Shown: positions 38,124 through 47,969, counted from the stretch's first letter. The stretch is 64,000 nucleotides of DNA from Prolixibacteraceae bacterium (GCA_019720755.1 CP081303.1:1674001-1738000); one strand, 5' to 3'. Program-made: numbers and translations. Notes: a model not told the origin generated them from the sequence alone.

Positions 38124-39297
38124 CTATTGTTTCATACGTTTCTTGATACTCAAACACCAGATGTGAATTTTGTTTCGATGTTTAGAGTGAGAAGAGCGAG
38201 CAATGTATTGTGGGCAGTAGTGGGCATTGTCTTTTCCAACAAATATTTGAGATAAGGTTTCCCAGTATTTTTTTGTTGTCGGAGTAATAATCTCGAGATC
38301 TTTTAGTTCAAAGAAGAGCGATTTGAGATCACTTTGGGTTCCATGCCAGATGATGTTTTGTTTTGGGTATATCCCCGTAAAAAGATCGAAGAAGTCAGCA
38401 TGTTGTTTGATGATCCATTTCATTTCATTGAGATGTTCGTAGATTTCATCTAAATATTTAATGTAAACAGAAGAGGTCAAAGAGAATGGAACTGATAGCG
38501 TTGGATTTATTGTAGGGTTCTTTCTTTTGATTAAAGCATTGGTGAAGTAAAGATGTTCCAGCGATTTTAACATATTCTCTGTAATATTTAGTAGGTGTTG
38601 ATCTTGGCTGGCGGGGAAATATTTTGTTTTCATGCTTTGACCATGTTTCTTTTTCCCATTGCAAGAAGTTGGCAATGATTCTTCGTTGAGAAGGATAAAT
38701 CGGAGCAATGATAAGAGTAGCGGTGAGTATCGCGATAGGTTGCGTTAGTTTGATGAGGTTTGAGTTGATCATTGAGTGGGTGTCGTTAGATGCGGACCAC
38801 GTTTCAATCACAGGAATAGGGCAATCTAAAAGTTCATGATTGAAGAGCATTATTAAGTCTCCTTTGAGTTTGTCCAGGAAGAAGAAACGACCTAATTCAA
38901 GCGATTCAAGAACAAGGTCTCGATGTGCTCTTATGCAAAAGATATGAAATACTTGAATGTCCGTGGGGTCGTATAAAAAATAGACTGGATTCGGGAGGGT
39001 GATGGATAAAACTTTGATTCGATTGATAATCCGGTGTATGTTTTTGTGGTCATTTGCAATCTGAGAATAGAATGTTCTTTTGAGGTGGATGTGTTGTTTG
39101 GCCAATGATAATGCCTTTTGTTTAACGAAGTTGAAGATGTCTTTAATTGCATCTGGAGAGATAAGCGTGTCAAAGTGGTCGGAGATTGCTTGATTCGCTA
39201 CTGTGTACAAATTGTTGGTGGAAAAATCTTTGTAGGAAAAAGAGTTGAAGCTATTGTCAAGGATGTCTTCGACAGGTAAAGAATTATTCGGTTTCAT
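38124..39297 (-). pseudogene. Frameshifted regulator-like gene (RteC-like C-terminus)
   Basis: Two overlapping frames form one likely protein of about 390 residues. 39297 to about 38630 encodes the N-terminal part through FLQWEKETWSKHEN; a one-base slip near AAAACAAAA (about 38630) moves to the second frame, KYFPASQDQHLLNITENMLK, ending at 38124. The C-terminal part contains EIYEHLNEMKWIIKQHADFF and NIIWHGTQSDLKSLFFELKD, reminiscent of RteC-type regulators of Bacteroides conjugative elements. The N-terminal part is unassigned. The resemblance is by eye, so the family is tentative; the frameshift is well supported by the helical quality of the second frame. Confidence 0.55.
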
Positions 39298-40461
39298 GTA
39301 ATTTTAAATTAAGTATTAGGAGTATTTAAGTTAAAAAAAATATGGCAATTATAAGTGCAGCGCTTGTTGTGTAGGGATGGTTTGATGTTTTTAGGGGGTC
39401 TGCTGAGGTTAGAATTTAGAGAACTATTGGAATTGTTTTTGAGAGAGAAGGTCATTGTTGGTTTTGGTGTGGTGTAGGATCCATTGGGTTTGGGATTTTG
39501 TGGAATGAGAGCGAGATTCGTGAAATGAGAGCAAATTTTGGTGTTTGAAAGAGAGATGAAGTGTTGAAAATGATTGAGGTTTCAAGGTCGGAGGTTTCGA
39601 GAATGGAGGTTTCAAGAATGGAGTCAGAGATTGCTGAGAGCGAAATGTAGTGTTGAAAATGATTGAGGTTTCAAGAATGATGAAATTAAGTTCGGAGGCA
39701 AAGATTGAAGGTTGAATTGATATACCATGGGCGGCGGTCAAAATGAAGCAACAATAGGATACTACAAATTGAATACTTGAACTGTACGCTACGTGTAAAA
39801 CCTAATACTTAAATCCTAAAAGATTAAGGAAAAAAACAGTGGCTAAAATCGTAAATTCTAAATAAGGTTTTATTCCCCTATTACCCTTTATACTACATCT
39901 ATCATTTTTGCATTTTTTATTTAGTCTAGATAGTGGATTTTTAGGCTATGTTTTTTGAGGTGTTTTTGAGGTCTAAGTGATGTTTTTCTGATGTTTTTTG
40001 AGTTGTCTTTTTTTTGGTAAAATAGGTCATTTAGAGATGGATAAATTTATGATTTCTTATGAGGGGTAAAAAAGACCATTTAAAGATGGAGTGGTATGTA
40101 GGAATGTTTGACTGAATAATTGTGGTATCGAAGTGAAAAGAGTTCGTTTTTTTTGATTTGTGGGGGAAAAATGGATTGGTGTATATATAACCAAAAAGTG
40201 AGGTTATGTAGATTGTGGATGTGTTGTTTTTTAATGAGAGTTATTTAATTTAGTACTATCAAACTTAGTCAAATATTTGATTTTATAGAGTGTCTGTGAT
40301 CTAATGATCTGTATTGTGGAATTACTTAGGGTTAAAAAGATGTAACAAGTAGTATTTATTGTTTCATTGTAGTTTCATGGATTGAAAAATAAGGTTTGCA
40401 TTTTGAGTCTGTAATATATTGATATATAGATTTTTAAGACGATGTATTTGCTTTTGTTTTA
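39298..40461. other. Low-complexity intergenic region with short tandem repeats
   Basis: No gene supported. A 26-mer beginning GTGTTGAAAATGATTGAGG is repeated at 39561-39586 and 39650-39675. Two tandem 15-mers GGAGGTTTC(G/A)AGAAT lie between them (39590-39619). Farther on, a GRCCATTTAAAGATGG-like word occurs twice (about 40026-40040 and 40075-40091). T- and G-rich tracts follow up to the intron fragment. Confidence 0.5.
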
Positions 40462-41106
40462 CGATCCCCACAAGGCGGCGTAATATCCCCACTGTTGGCC
40501 AATATCTATATGAATTTACTTGATCGCATAGTCAATAATAGACAAAGTCTTTTTGGCGTTTCAGGCGTAAAAATGATAAGGTATGCGGATGACTTTGTTC
40601 TGATGGGCAAGATCATAACAACAGAGGTTAAGGATCAACTTCATCATCTTTTGACAAGAATGGACTTGATCTTAAATATTGAAAAGACCAAGCATATTGA
40701 TTCGAAAGAGGCTAGTTTTAAGTTCTTAGGCTTTACGTTTCGTAATGATAAAGATCTTTATGGACGAGATCTCCGGTATATAAATATTGTACCGAACTCT
40801 GATTCAGAAAAAAAGCTACGAGGGAAAATATCAGATTATTTAAAAAGGCATGGACATAAAAACCCCACGGAGTTGGTACGAGGACTAAATAGCTTAGTGA
40901 GAGGCTGGATTAATTACTATGAAATAAGAGGAGTTACGAATACCTCATTAAGTAAGCGCAAGTTGCGATACTACTTAAGTCAGAAACTGTTTCGATATTA
41001 TTGACGTAAAAGTCAACGAAAATGTAGGCATTATGGATCTAATGCCTTTGAGACATTAGTTCGTTACTACGGATTAATCGATCCTACCCAATACCATCCT
41101 TGTTGA
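40462..41106 (+). pseudogene. Group II intron reverse transcriptase/maturase, C-terminal part
   Basis: Homology begins at SPQGGVISPLLANIY (RT block 4), continues with the catalytic MIRYADDFVLMG (YADD, block 5) and the maturase domain X region (LVRGLNSLVRGWINYY). A TGA at 41002-41004 interrupts the frame, but it continues unchanged as RKSQRKCRHYGSNAF to LIDPTQYHPC and the true stop at 41104-41106. The RT fingers (blocks 0-3) are absent, so it cannot be active. Confidence 0.87.
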
Positions 41107-41225
41107 CCTTATTTGTGAATGCTTTAGACGAAATATACAGGAAAGCCGTATGCGGGAAAACCGCACGTATGGATTGATGAGGGGGCTGGAGTGCATCTAT
41201 TATTGCACTCACAGCTCTACTCTAC
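40462..41225 (+). mobile_element. Group II intron, 5'-truncated
   Basis: The 3' part of a bacterial group II intron: the end of the reverse-transcriptase/maturase gene, then at about 41141-41174 a domain V hairpin (AGCCGTATGCGG-GAAA-CCGCACGTATGG), a domain VI-like stem with the GGAGTGCA/TGCACTC pair, and the typical 3' terminus CTACTCTAC near 41220. Domains I-IV and the 5' splice site are missing. Confidence 0.82.
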
Positions 41226-41615
41226 TGTATGAATTAGTGAGAGGAGTTGGTGTTTTGCTTTTTTGTTAACGTAGTGAAACTTTATTGCTGAACTGTGAAT
41301 GACGTTTTATCTTCTTACAGTAGCGTTTTTCTGTGGTACCCCTTGAGTTGTTTTGTAAATTGTTATTTAGTAGAGTCAATGCAAGGAAAATCACTTTTAT
41401 TTTCTTGTATTGTTCTTGATTCTGAAAAGAAACGATCTAAGTATGATTAGAGGTGAAATATATGGAGGCCTCTTATATTCCCTGTTCTGTGTTGTATTAA
41501 AATGATATTAGTCTCTTTTAAAGGGTAGATTACTGGTCTATCCCTTCAAGTTATTTTGTGGTAAACCACAGAAGATTGAATGTTCTCAAATCTTCTATGG
41601 TTATTTTGGGTAGTC
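41226..41615. other. Intergenic spacer
   Basis: No gene seen. The right end carries the hairpin at 41565-41601, the probable terminator of the DnaJ-like gene. Confidence 0.4.
41565..41601 (-). terminator. Terminator of the TerB/DnaJ gene
   Basis: ACCACAGAAGATT (41565-41577) pairs with AATCTTCTATGGT (41589-41601) with one mismatch, 14 bases past the stop of the minus-strand gene. Confidence 0.55.
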
Positions 41616-42341
41616 TTATAAGTTACGTTCCTTTTTAATCGTCTGATATGCTTCGTTTAGCTTTTGGAACTTCTTATTGGCTGCTTTTACAATATCCTCT
41701 CCTTGATCCGCTACTTTATCAGGATGGTATTTAATAGCCATCTTTTTGAATGCCTTGTGCACATCTTGGTCTGTTGCATTTTGTTCAATTTCCAATACTT
41801 TGTAAGCCCAATTTGAATCTTGAATAAACATCGACTTAATGGAGATGTACTCTTGATTTGTAAGGTTAAACTGAAGTGCAATTTTAAAAATAAGTGATTC
41901 TTCTTCTTTAGATATGTGTCCATCTGCTAGTGCTAAACCAAAAAGAAGGTGTATCATCTGCATTCTAGCTTCTCTGTTGATGTGACGATTTATTTGGTGG
42001 CACACATCATTGATTGGTATATTTTGTTTTAAGATGTCTTTTAAGAGAATAAGTGACTCTTTAGCCTTTGCTTCTCCGAATGTCTGTCTTAAGAAAGTTT
42101 TTACATAATCTAATTCTGATCTCTTGACCTTATTGTCTGCTTTCATGACTGCAGCAATAAGAACCAATAGACTAACGAGGTAATCTCCTCCTGCTTGGCG
42201 TCTAGGTTCTGTTCTAGAGTATGACTCATCTCCTGTGTCTGAAGAGAAAAGGGCGGATGCCCCCATTCCTATAATGGCACCAATTGGACCGCCTAGAACC
42301 CAGCCTAAACCTCCTGCAAAAAGTGTTCTAAAGAAATTCAT
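41616..42341 (-). CDS. TerB/DjlA-like J-domain protein
   Basis: A 241-residue protein with a Gly-rich, weakly hydrophobic N-terminus (GGLGWVLGGPIGAIIGMGASALF), a TerB-like helical domain (about 55-165, LVLIAAVMKADNKVKRSELDYV) and a C-terminal J domain (about 175-238) with the HPD motif (YHPDKVADQ). It resembles DjlA co-chaperones that stimulate DnaK at the membrane. Its start overlaps the coaE stop by four bases, so it is the distal gene of the yajC-ybbR-coaE group. Confidence 0.88.
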   Translation of the reverse strand: MNFFRTLFAGGLGWVLGGPIGAIIGMGASALFSSDTGDESYSRTEPRRQAGGDYLVSLLVLIAAVMKADNKVKRSELDYVKTFLRQTFGEAKAKESLILLKDILKQNIPINDVCHQINRHINREARMQMIHLLFGLALADGHISKEEESLIFKIALQFNLTNQEYISIKSMFIQDSNWAYKVLEIEQNATDQDVHKAFKKMAIKYHPDKVADQGEDIVKAANKKFQKLNEAYQTIKKERNL

Positions 42342-42910
42342 ATTGTATCAATAAGTTTTAATAATTGTGGTATGATCAATTGATTATGATTGTTAATTAT
42401 ATAGTCTGCACGTTTCTCTTTCTTTTTTTCATCCATCTGATTGTTAATACGAGCTTGAACCTGTTCCTTAGAGATTTTATCTCTTTTCATGACGCGTTCT
42501 ATACGAGTCTTTAAAGGAGCTTGGATAAAAATTACTTTATCCATTAGTTTATCAGATCCTGATTCGAATAAGAGTGCAGACTCATATGCGATAATGCTAT
42601 TTTTCTGAAGCTGTTTCCAATGTTTAAACGACTCTTTTGTCGCATGATGAACCACTTTGTTAACCTTTCTAAGAATCTCTTGATTATGGAAAATCTTATT
42701 GGATATGTATGGTTTATTTAGATTTCCATCTTCTTGATAAGCTTCTATTCCTAAAATAGATGTTAATTTGTTCTTTACAATAGGATCGAAGGTCATCAGT
42801 TTTTTTGCTTCTATATCAGAGATGAAAATTGGTATATCTAAAAGCCTCAATGCTTTGCAGATAGTCGTCTTACCACAACCTATTCCACCCGTAATTCCTA
42901 ATGTGATCAT
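42338..42910 (-). CDS. coaE: Dephospho-CoA kinase
   Basis: A 190-residue cytoplasmic kinase for the last step of CoA synthesis (phosphorylation of the ribose 3'-OH of dephospho-CoA). P-loop GITGGIGCGKTT at 5-16, the SDIEAKKL block with its catalytic Asp, and the lid region RVMKRDKISKEQVQARI. Length is typical. It touches ybbR upstream by one base and overlaps the TerB/DnaJ gene by four. Confidence 0.95.
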   Translation of the reverse strand: MITLGITGGIGCGKTTICKALRLLDIPIFISDIEAKKLMTFDPIVKNKLTSILGIEAYQEDGNLNKPYISNKIFHNQEILRKVNKVVHHATKESFKHWKQLQKNSIIAYESALLFESGSDKLMDKVIFIQAPLKTRIERVMKRDKISKEQVQARINNQMDEKKKEKRADYIINNHNQLIIPQLLKLIDTI

Positions 42911-43911
42911 TAATCTATCTTTTTTTGAATAATGTAATCAACCTCCTTTGGACTAAAATGAAAATTATGAATCATTTTATTTTGTGCCTTCACATGGATT
43001 GGCATTTTGTTGTGCACGTCAATCATATCCCATGTAATGTTTGCTTGGAATGTTCTCTTGTCAATTTTTTTATACTTGCTGATCGGTGCTGTAAATGTAA
43101 TATGTATTTTTTTGGGAAAAGTAAATATTCTAAGAGAGTCAGGAACATTTAAAGGGATTATGTTTACATCCATTTCCCCTTCGGTAAATTGTTCGATATT
43201 GGCTTCTATTTTTATTTCAGAAGGTGTTGACTGGATCTCTTCTGGTGTTCTTAGAGAGATAATCCTACTGATTGGTTTGGATACGTTTGTATAGCTCTGG
43301 GCAGTAGTTTTGATCTCATCAACTTTTAAAACTTTACTTTTGGGGCCTTTGATTGTAACCCATTGAGGGTTACATTTAATGCTGTCCACTAGTATGTATT
43401 GGGATTTCGGAGAGATATCGATATTTGGTATTACCTTCACTTTCTTTGTAATGATCTCTTCGAAGCGTAAGTAGATAGAGCTTGGCTCAATTTCGTCAAT
43501 ATCTATTTCTGAACTGATTATATGAGATAACTGTTTCTTCAGGACAATAGAAGATACAGTGACTGTAGTATCTGCGGATGCACTTATCCAAGGTGTTGCC
43601 AATTTGGAAATATTGAATACAATCGGAGTCGGATTGATTTGAAGTTTTAGTCTAAGAAGAGCGAATCCAAACCCACTAACTCTAAGATCTATCTCGGATG
43701 GTAGTTCCGATGTGATAATTCTATCTTTTGGTATCTCTTTATATTGAACAGGATAGGTGATGCTGGTGGTGTAGGTTTTAGAGAGGGCATTAAGTAGCCA
43801 AAAGCATAAGGAGACAATAAAACAAACGACGAAGATACGAATGTCTTTCTCTGGAGCCTTGCTTTTTGGGTTTATTCTCCTTACTGCACGAAGAAACTTC
43901 TCTTTTATCAC
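42910..43911 (-). CDS. YbbR/CdaR-like membrane-anchored protein
   Basis: A 333-residue protein: basic N-terminus, one membrane helix (about 26-45, IFVVCFIVSLCFWLLNAL), then three to four beta-rich YbbR repeats with the recurrent ITSELPSEIDLRVSG and WVTIKGPKSKV patterns. In Firmicutes CdaR regulates the diadenylate cyclase. In Bacteroidota it typically sits between yajC and coaE, as here, and its role is unknown. Confidence 0.85.
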   Translation of the reverse strand: MIKEKFLRAVRRINPKSKAPEKDIRIFVVCFIVSLCFWLLNALSKTYTTSITYPVQYKEIPKDRIITSELPSEIDLRVSGFGFALLRLKLQINPTPIVFNISKLATPWISASADTTVTVSSIVLKKQLSHIISSEIDIDEIEPSSIYLRFEEIITKKVKVIPNIDISPKSQYILVDSIKCNPQWVTIKGPKSKVLKVDEIKTTAQSYTNVSKPISRIISLRTPEEIQSTPSEIKIEANIEQFTEGEMDVNIIPLNVPDSLRIFTFPKKIHITFTAPISKYKKIDKRTFQANITWDMIDVHNKMPIHVKAQNKMIHNFHFSPKEVDYIIQKKID

Positions 43912-43928
43912 GTAGGAAAGATTTGAGT

Positions 43929-43973
43929 AGAATAGTTTGTTTATTCATAATTTATAAATAAACAAACCATTCT
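43929..43973 (-). terminator. Stem-loop between yajC and ybbR
   Basis: AGAATAGTTTGTTTAT pairs with ATAAACAAACCATTCT with one mismatch. It may separate yajC from ybbR transcription or only attenuate it. Confidence 0.5.
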
Positions 43974-43985
43974 AAATATTGTCAA

Positions 43986-44294
43986 TTACTTTTGATTTTC
44001 AGCTTCGCTGTAGTCTTTTAGGATAGACGCTTTATCTACTTTGATGCGAGTGTCAGTATCTATCTGAATAAGGACTTTGTTCTCTTTGATTCCAGTGATT
44101 TTACCATAGATTCCTCCAGCGGTAACTACTTTGTCTCCAACTTTAAGTTCGTTACGGAACTTAGCTACCTCTTTTTGTTTTTTCGATTGAGGGCGGATCA
44201 TGAAGAAATAGATCACAACAAAAACCAATGCTAAAGGAAGCATTTGCATAAGCATTCCCTTCTGTGCTGCTTGAGCTAAAATAATGTTAAGCAT
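43986..44294 (-). CDS. yajC: Preprotein translocase subunit YajC
   Basis: A 102-residue SecDF-associated inner-membrane protein: one N-terminal helix (about 17-33, LPLALVFVVIYFFMIRPQSK, with the hallmark Ile-Arg-Pro-Gln), then the small basic domain LKVGDKVVTAGGIYGKITGI. Lies eight bases downstream of the DUF1573 gene. Confidence 0.95.
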   Translation of the reverse strand: MLNIILAQAAQKGMLMQMLPLALVFVVIYFFMIRPQSKKQKEVAKFRNELKVGDKVVTAGGIYGKITGIKENKVLIQIDTDTRIKVDKASILKDYSEAENQK

Positions 44295-44301
44295 AAAAAT
44301 A

Positions 44302-44796
44302 TTAATTTGTTACGTTTTGAAATAATTCATTCTCAACCACTGCTGTAATCGTTAGATTATAAGAGTGATGGTTTGATGTTATAACACCAAATGTTTTCAT
44401 TTGTTTTCCCCATTCGCCTGATGTGTCAAAGGTGACTACCACGCGACTCTCTTTGCCAGGAAGGATTGGTTTGTTTGGTCCTTCTATAGTAATACATCCA
44501 CAGCTTTTGGTATATTTTGTGATGGTGATAGGTTTGCCTCCTTCGTTCGTAAAGAAGAATGAAGTGTAGACCTTCTCCCCATCTTTCAATTTACCAAAAT
44601 TATGTATTCTTTTTTTAAAGCGCAATGATGGAGTCTCAGATTTATCCTTTTTTATTTGCTCTTTACTCTGTTTTGGGGAGGTATTTAAACATCCATAGAA
44701 GCAAAATAAGGCAACCATAATAATGATTGCCTTATTGTTGTATCTATTTAAACGTTTATCCTTGTAGTCCACGTCCTGCTTTTTTAATTTTATCAT
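44302..44796 (-). CDS. DUF1573 lipoprotein
   Basis: A 164-residue lipoprotein with a lipobox CFYGC after a basic N-terminus, followed by a DUF1573 domain with TKSCGCITIEGP. This start overlaps nusB by 41 bases; a later ATG (44718) would leave too short a signal. The order nusB-DUF1573-yajC is a common Bacteroidota arrangement, which supports the call. Confidence 0.85.
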   Translation of the reverse strand: MIKLKKQDVDYKDKRLNRYNNKAIIIMVALFCFYGCLNTSPKQSKEQIKKDKSETPSLRFKKRIHNFGKLKDGEKVYTSFFFTNEGGKPITITKYTKSCGCITIEGPNKPILPGKESRVVVTFDTSGEWGKQMKTFGVITSNHHSYNLTITAVVENELFQNVTN

Positions 44797-45700
44797 TTGA
44801 TTGGTAATCTTGAAGCATTTTGTCTAAGATTCCATTAACAAATGTACTACTTTTTTTGGTGCTGTAGTATTTAGCAAGATCAATATATTCGTTTAGTGTC
44901 ACTTTTACTGGAATAGAAGGGAATGTTATAAACTCTGTTAGGGCCATCTCCATAATGATGTTGTCTAAAAGAGCAATTCGATCGATATCCCAGTTTTTAG
45001 TATATTTTACCAATATATCTTGATTGTCTGAGTGGTTTACCAAAGTCTTACGAAGTAGGTCTTTTGTGAATTTAAGATCTTCGTCGTCTTTGTAAAGATT
45101 CATCAAACGATAGTTTTCATCTGAATCTTTCTTAAGCTTTTTGATAGACTTAATAACCATTGAGCAAACAAAATTGAAATCATCATGCCAATAGATGCTC
45201 AACTCTTCTAGTTCTTCTTCTAGCTCTTCGCTAGGAACTACGATACAGTTGAATATCTCTTCAATAAGCTTTTTGTGATCGTCATAAGTGACGTTCTCTT
45301 TTGACATGTATGCTTGGTAGAAGTCTGTCTCGGTAAGAGATTGAAATAATTTTTTTAATATTTCATAATGATTAATCCAATTCAGTTTATTCTTTTCGAA
45401 ATAATCATTGAGATTATTGTTTTCTCTAAGTTGACCAACCACTGGATTGTTTATGAATCGAGTGTTCGGATTCAGGTCCTCATGAGTAGGCATTTTTTTG
45501 TTTTTCGCACGTTCTATTTTGTCTTCTGCTATTTTCGATAACTCTACAGGGAGAGCAAGAAGAAGATGGTAAAGATCATATGCTTTGTTTACGCTATAAA
45601 GTAGCTCTTGTTCCGACTCTGAGATTGTTTTTCCAGAGTTGCACAAGTTTGCATAGATAATGTGCATTACCTTTGTCCTGATGATTCTACGGCTGATCAT
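44756..45700 (-). CDS. nusB: Transcription antitermination factor NusB (long form)
   Basis: A 314-residue protein. The C-terminal ~130 residues form the NusB fold (DLLRKTLVNHSDNQDILVKYTKNWDIDRIALLDNIIMEMALTE broken into its usual helices, with IPVKVTLNEYIDLAKYYSTKKSSTFVNGILD). The N-terminal ~160 residues are the helical extension found in Bacteroidota NusB. NusB with S10 (NusE) forms the antitermination complex on rRNA operons. Confidence 0.92.
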   Translation of the reverse strand: MISRRIIRTKVMHIIYANLCNSGKTISESEQELLYSVNKAYDLYHLLLALPVELSKIAEDKIERAKNKKMPTHEDLNPNTRFINNPVVGQLRENNNLNDYFEKNKLNWINHYEILKKLFQSLTETDFYQAYMSKENVTYDDHKKLIEEIFNCIVVPSEELEEELEELSIYWHDDFNFVCSMVIKSIKKLKKDSDENYRLMNLYKDDEDLKFTKDLLRKTLVNHSDNQDILVKYTKNWDIDRIALLDNIIMEMALTEFITFPSIPVKVTLNEYIDLAKYYSTKKSSTFVNGILDKMLQDYQSNDKIKKAGRGLQG

Positions 45701-45822
45701 AATATTAAGAGAACTTTTTTACTAAAATAAAATACTAAAAATTATTGTAACTTCGTTTTTTGTAAAACGGACTGCAAAGCTAAGATTTTTTGTTTAAAAA
45801 CCATCCTTGGTTTTATGAATAT

Positions 45823-46863
45823 TTAGATATTTTCTAAAAGTTCGTGTATTTTGCTTACAAATAGGTCAATATCAGACTCTTCTGTGTCGAAAGATGTCAT
45901 CCATCTTACCACACTCTCCTCATGATTCCATACATAAAAGAAACATTCGTATTGAAGAGGTTTGATTAACTCTGATGGGAGTTTTACGAAAAGAGCATTA
46001 GTATCCACAGGATATACGACTTCGATATTTTGAATGTCTTTTATTTTATGATAAAAATATTCTGCCATTTGATTTGATTTATCTGCATTTCTTTTCCAAA
46101 TTTCCTTTTGGAAATAGGGTATAAATTGAGCCGATATAAATCGCATCTTAGATAATAGTTGATTGTTTTGTTTACGAAGAAATGGAATAGTCTGTGAGGC
46201 TTTTTCATTAAAGCTAACGATCACTTCTCCGATCATCATGCCGTTTTTTGTTCCTCCAAAACTTACGATATCTATACCCAAATCTTGTGTTGCTCCTTTG
46301 AATGTCGTTTTTTGTTTTGCTACTGCATTCGATAGGCGAGCACCATCAAGGTGTACTAACATATCATTTTCGTGGGCTAGTTGTGTGATCGCTTTTATCT
46401 CTTCCATCGTGTAAAGTGTTCCTAATTCTGTAGGCTGAGAAATCGATACAACTTTGGGTTGTGTTCTATGTGGATTACCCAATTGGGCAAGATAGGGTTT
46501 GATCTGTTCTGGTTTGATTTTTCCATCCTCTGTGTGGATCGGAAGAATCTTACTACCAGTGATCTTTTCAAAAGCACCACATTCGTCCGTATTAATATGT
46601 GCAGTATGAGCGCATACAACTGCATCAAAAGAGTGGGTGATTGCATCAATTGCAGTAATATTAGTTCCCGTACCATTTAATGTAAAAAAACACGCTGCAT
46701 TCTCTCCAAAAGCCTCTTTTAGAGTTTTTATTGCCTCTTCCGTGATGGGATCATCTCCATATCCATGGCAGTGACTTTGGTTGATGTGTGAAAGATATTC
46801 CATTATCTCTGTAGCAACGCCGGAGTAGTTGTCGCTACCGAATTCTTTACGTAGGTTGTTCAT
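45823..46863 (-). CDS. ltaE: Low-specificity threonine aldolase family PLP enzyme
   Basis: About 346 residues from the ATG at 46863; a start 36 bases upstream would add a lysine-rich tail that the family lacks. A fold-type I aminotransferase-like enzyme splitting L-threonine or L-allo-threonine to glycine and acetaldehyde. The PLP lysine is in DIVSFGGTKNGMMIGE, the substrate-loop His in GYGDDPITEEA/HINQSHCHGY, and VHLDGARLSNA is the family signature. Monocistronic; the gene upstream is divergent. Confidence 0.88.
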   Translation of the reverse strand: MNNLRKEFGSDNYSGVATEIMEYLSHINQSHCHGYGDDPITEEAIKTLKEAFGENAACFFTLNGTGTNITAIDAITHSFDAVVCAHTAHINTDECGAFEKITGSKILPIHTEDGKIKPEQIKPYLAQLGNPHRTQPKVVSISQPTELGTLYTMEEIKAITQLAHENDMLVHLDGARLSNAVAKQKTTFKGATQDLGIDIVSFGGTKNGMMIGEVIVSFNEKASQTIPFLRKQNNQLLSKMRFISAQFIPYFQKEIWKRNADKSNQMAEYFYHKIKDIQNIEVVYPVDTNALFVKLPSELIKPLQYECFFYVWNHEESVVRWMTSFDTEESDIDLFVSKIHELLENI

Positions 46864-47044
46864 CTTCAAAATTTTTTTCAAAGATAAAACTTTTCCCATA
46901 TCGTGAGTCCCAAATTGTATTAAGCTATATGAAAATCCAAAATCGGGGTTAAAGTGTGTAATATTAATTTTATGTTTTTCTTTTTTGTTCTGTTTTTTCT
47001 TATTTTACAGGCTTAAATTAAAAATATTAATACAATAAGTAAGG

Positions 47045-47944
47045 ATGAAACCTACATTATTAATTTTAGCTGCCGGAATGGGTAGTCGTTATGGTGGACT
47101 GAAGCAATTAGATGCGTTTGGACCATCGGGAGAGACAATCTTAGAATATTCTATTTATGATGCAATCCGTGCTGGATTCGGAAAAGTTGTTTTTGTAATC
47201 CGCAAAAGCTTTTCAGAAGAGTTTAAAACTAAATTCGCTTCTAAATTAGAAGGAAAAATCGAAGTAGAATATGTGTACCAAGAATTGGATAATCTTCCAG
47301 AGGGTTTTAGTCTTCCAGAAGGACGTGTAAAGCCATGGGGTACAGGTCATGCTGTTTTGGTTGCAAAAGATGTGATCAAAGAGCCTTTTGCTATCATTAA
47401 TGCTGACGATTTTTATGGAAAAGATGCATTTGTTGAATTGAGTCAATATTTATCGTCATGTACCAAACAGAGTGAGTATTGTATGGTAGGGTACCACCTT
47501 CATAAAACACTTTCTGATTTCGGTTCTGTTTCTCGTGGAGTTTGTAAAACAGATGACAATGATATGTTGGTAGAGATTACTGAAAGAACAAAGATTGTTG
47601 GAGAAGAAGATGGAATCTACTATTATGAAGGAGATGAAAAAACCGCTTTAGATCCTAAAACTGCCGTTTCTATGAACTGTTGGGCATTTATGCCAGGGTT
47701 CTTCGATTATCTTCAAGCAGGTTTTGTCTCTTTTCTAGAGAATGCAGGATCTGAAATGAAATCGGAGTATTTCTTCCCATTTGAGGTTTCTGACCAATTG
47801 AAAAATAATAATATTACAGTGAAAGTTCTTGATAGTGATGCCGATTGGTTTGGTGTTACATACCCAGACGATAAGCCAGATGTTCTTTCTAAGTTGAATG
47901 GTTTGATCCAACGTGGAGATTATCCTGAAAACCTTTGGGCTTAA
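47045..47944 (+). CDS. Sugar-1-phosphate nucleotidyltransferase-like protein
   Basis: A 299-residue NTP-transferase-fold protein. The N-terminal nucleotide site is LILAAGMGSRYGGLKQLDAFG, and the metal-binding NADDFYG follows near 120. There is no hexapeptide acyltransferase tail. It is followed by a kinase-like gene 77 bases later; together they look like a sugar salvage pair that phosphorylates a free sugar and then activates it as an NDP-sugar. Substrate cannot be assigned from sequence. Confidence 0.82.
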   Translation: MKPTLLILAAGMGSRYGGLKQLDAFGPSGETILEYSIYDAIRAGFGKVVFVIRKSFSEEFKTKFASKLEGKIEVEYVYQELDNLPEGFSLPEGRVKPWGTGHAVLVAKDVIKEPFAIINADDFYGKDAFVELSQYLSSCTKQSEYCMVGYHLHKTLSDFGSVSRGVCKTDDNDMLVEITERTKIVGEEDGIYYYEGDEKTALDPKTAVSMNCWAFMPGFFDYLQAGFVSFLENAGSEMKSEYFFPFEVSDQLKNNNITVKVLDSDADWFGVTYPDDKPDVLSKLNGLIQRGDYPENLWA

Positions 47945-47969
47945 GCATTATTTGAAAAATATTAATAGT

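Noticed and set aside
39424-39741. 105-codon minus-strand open frame over the nested repeats
   Set aside because: Ser/Pro-rich product generated by low-complexity repeats with no family resemblance.
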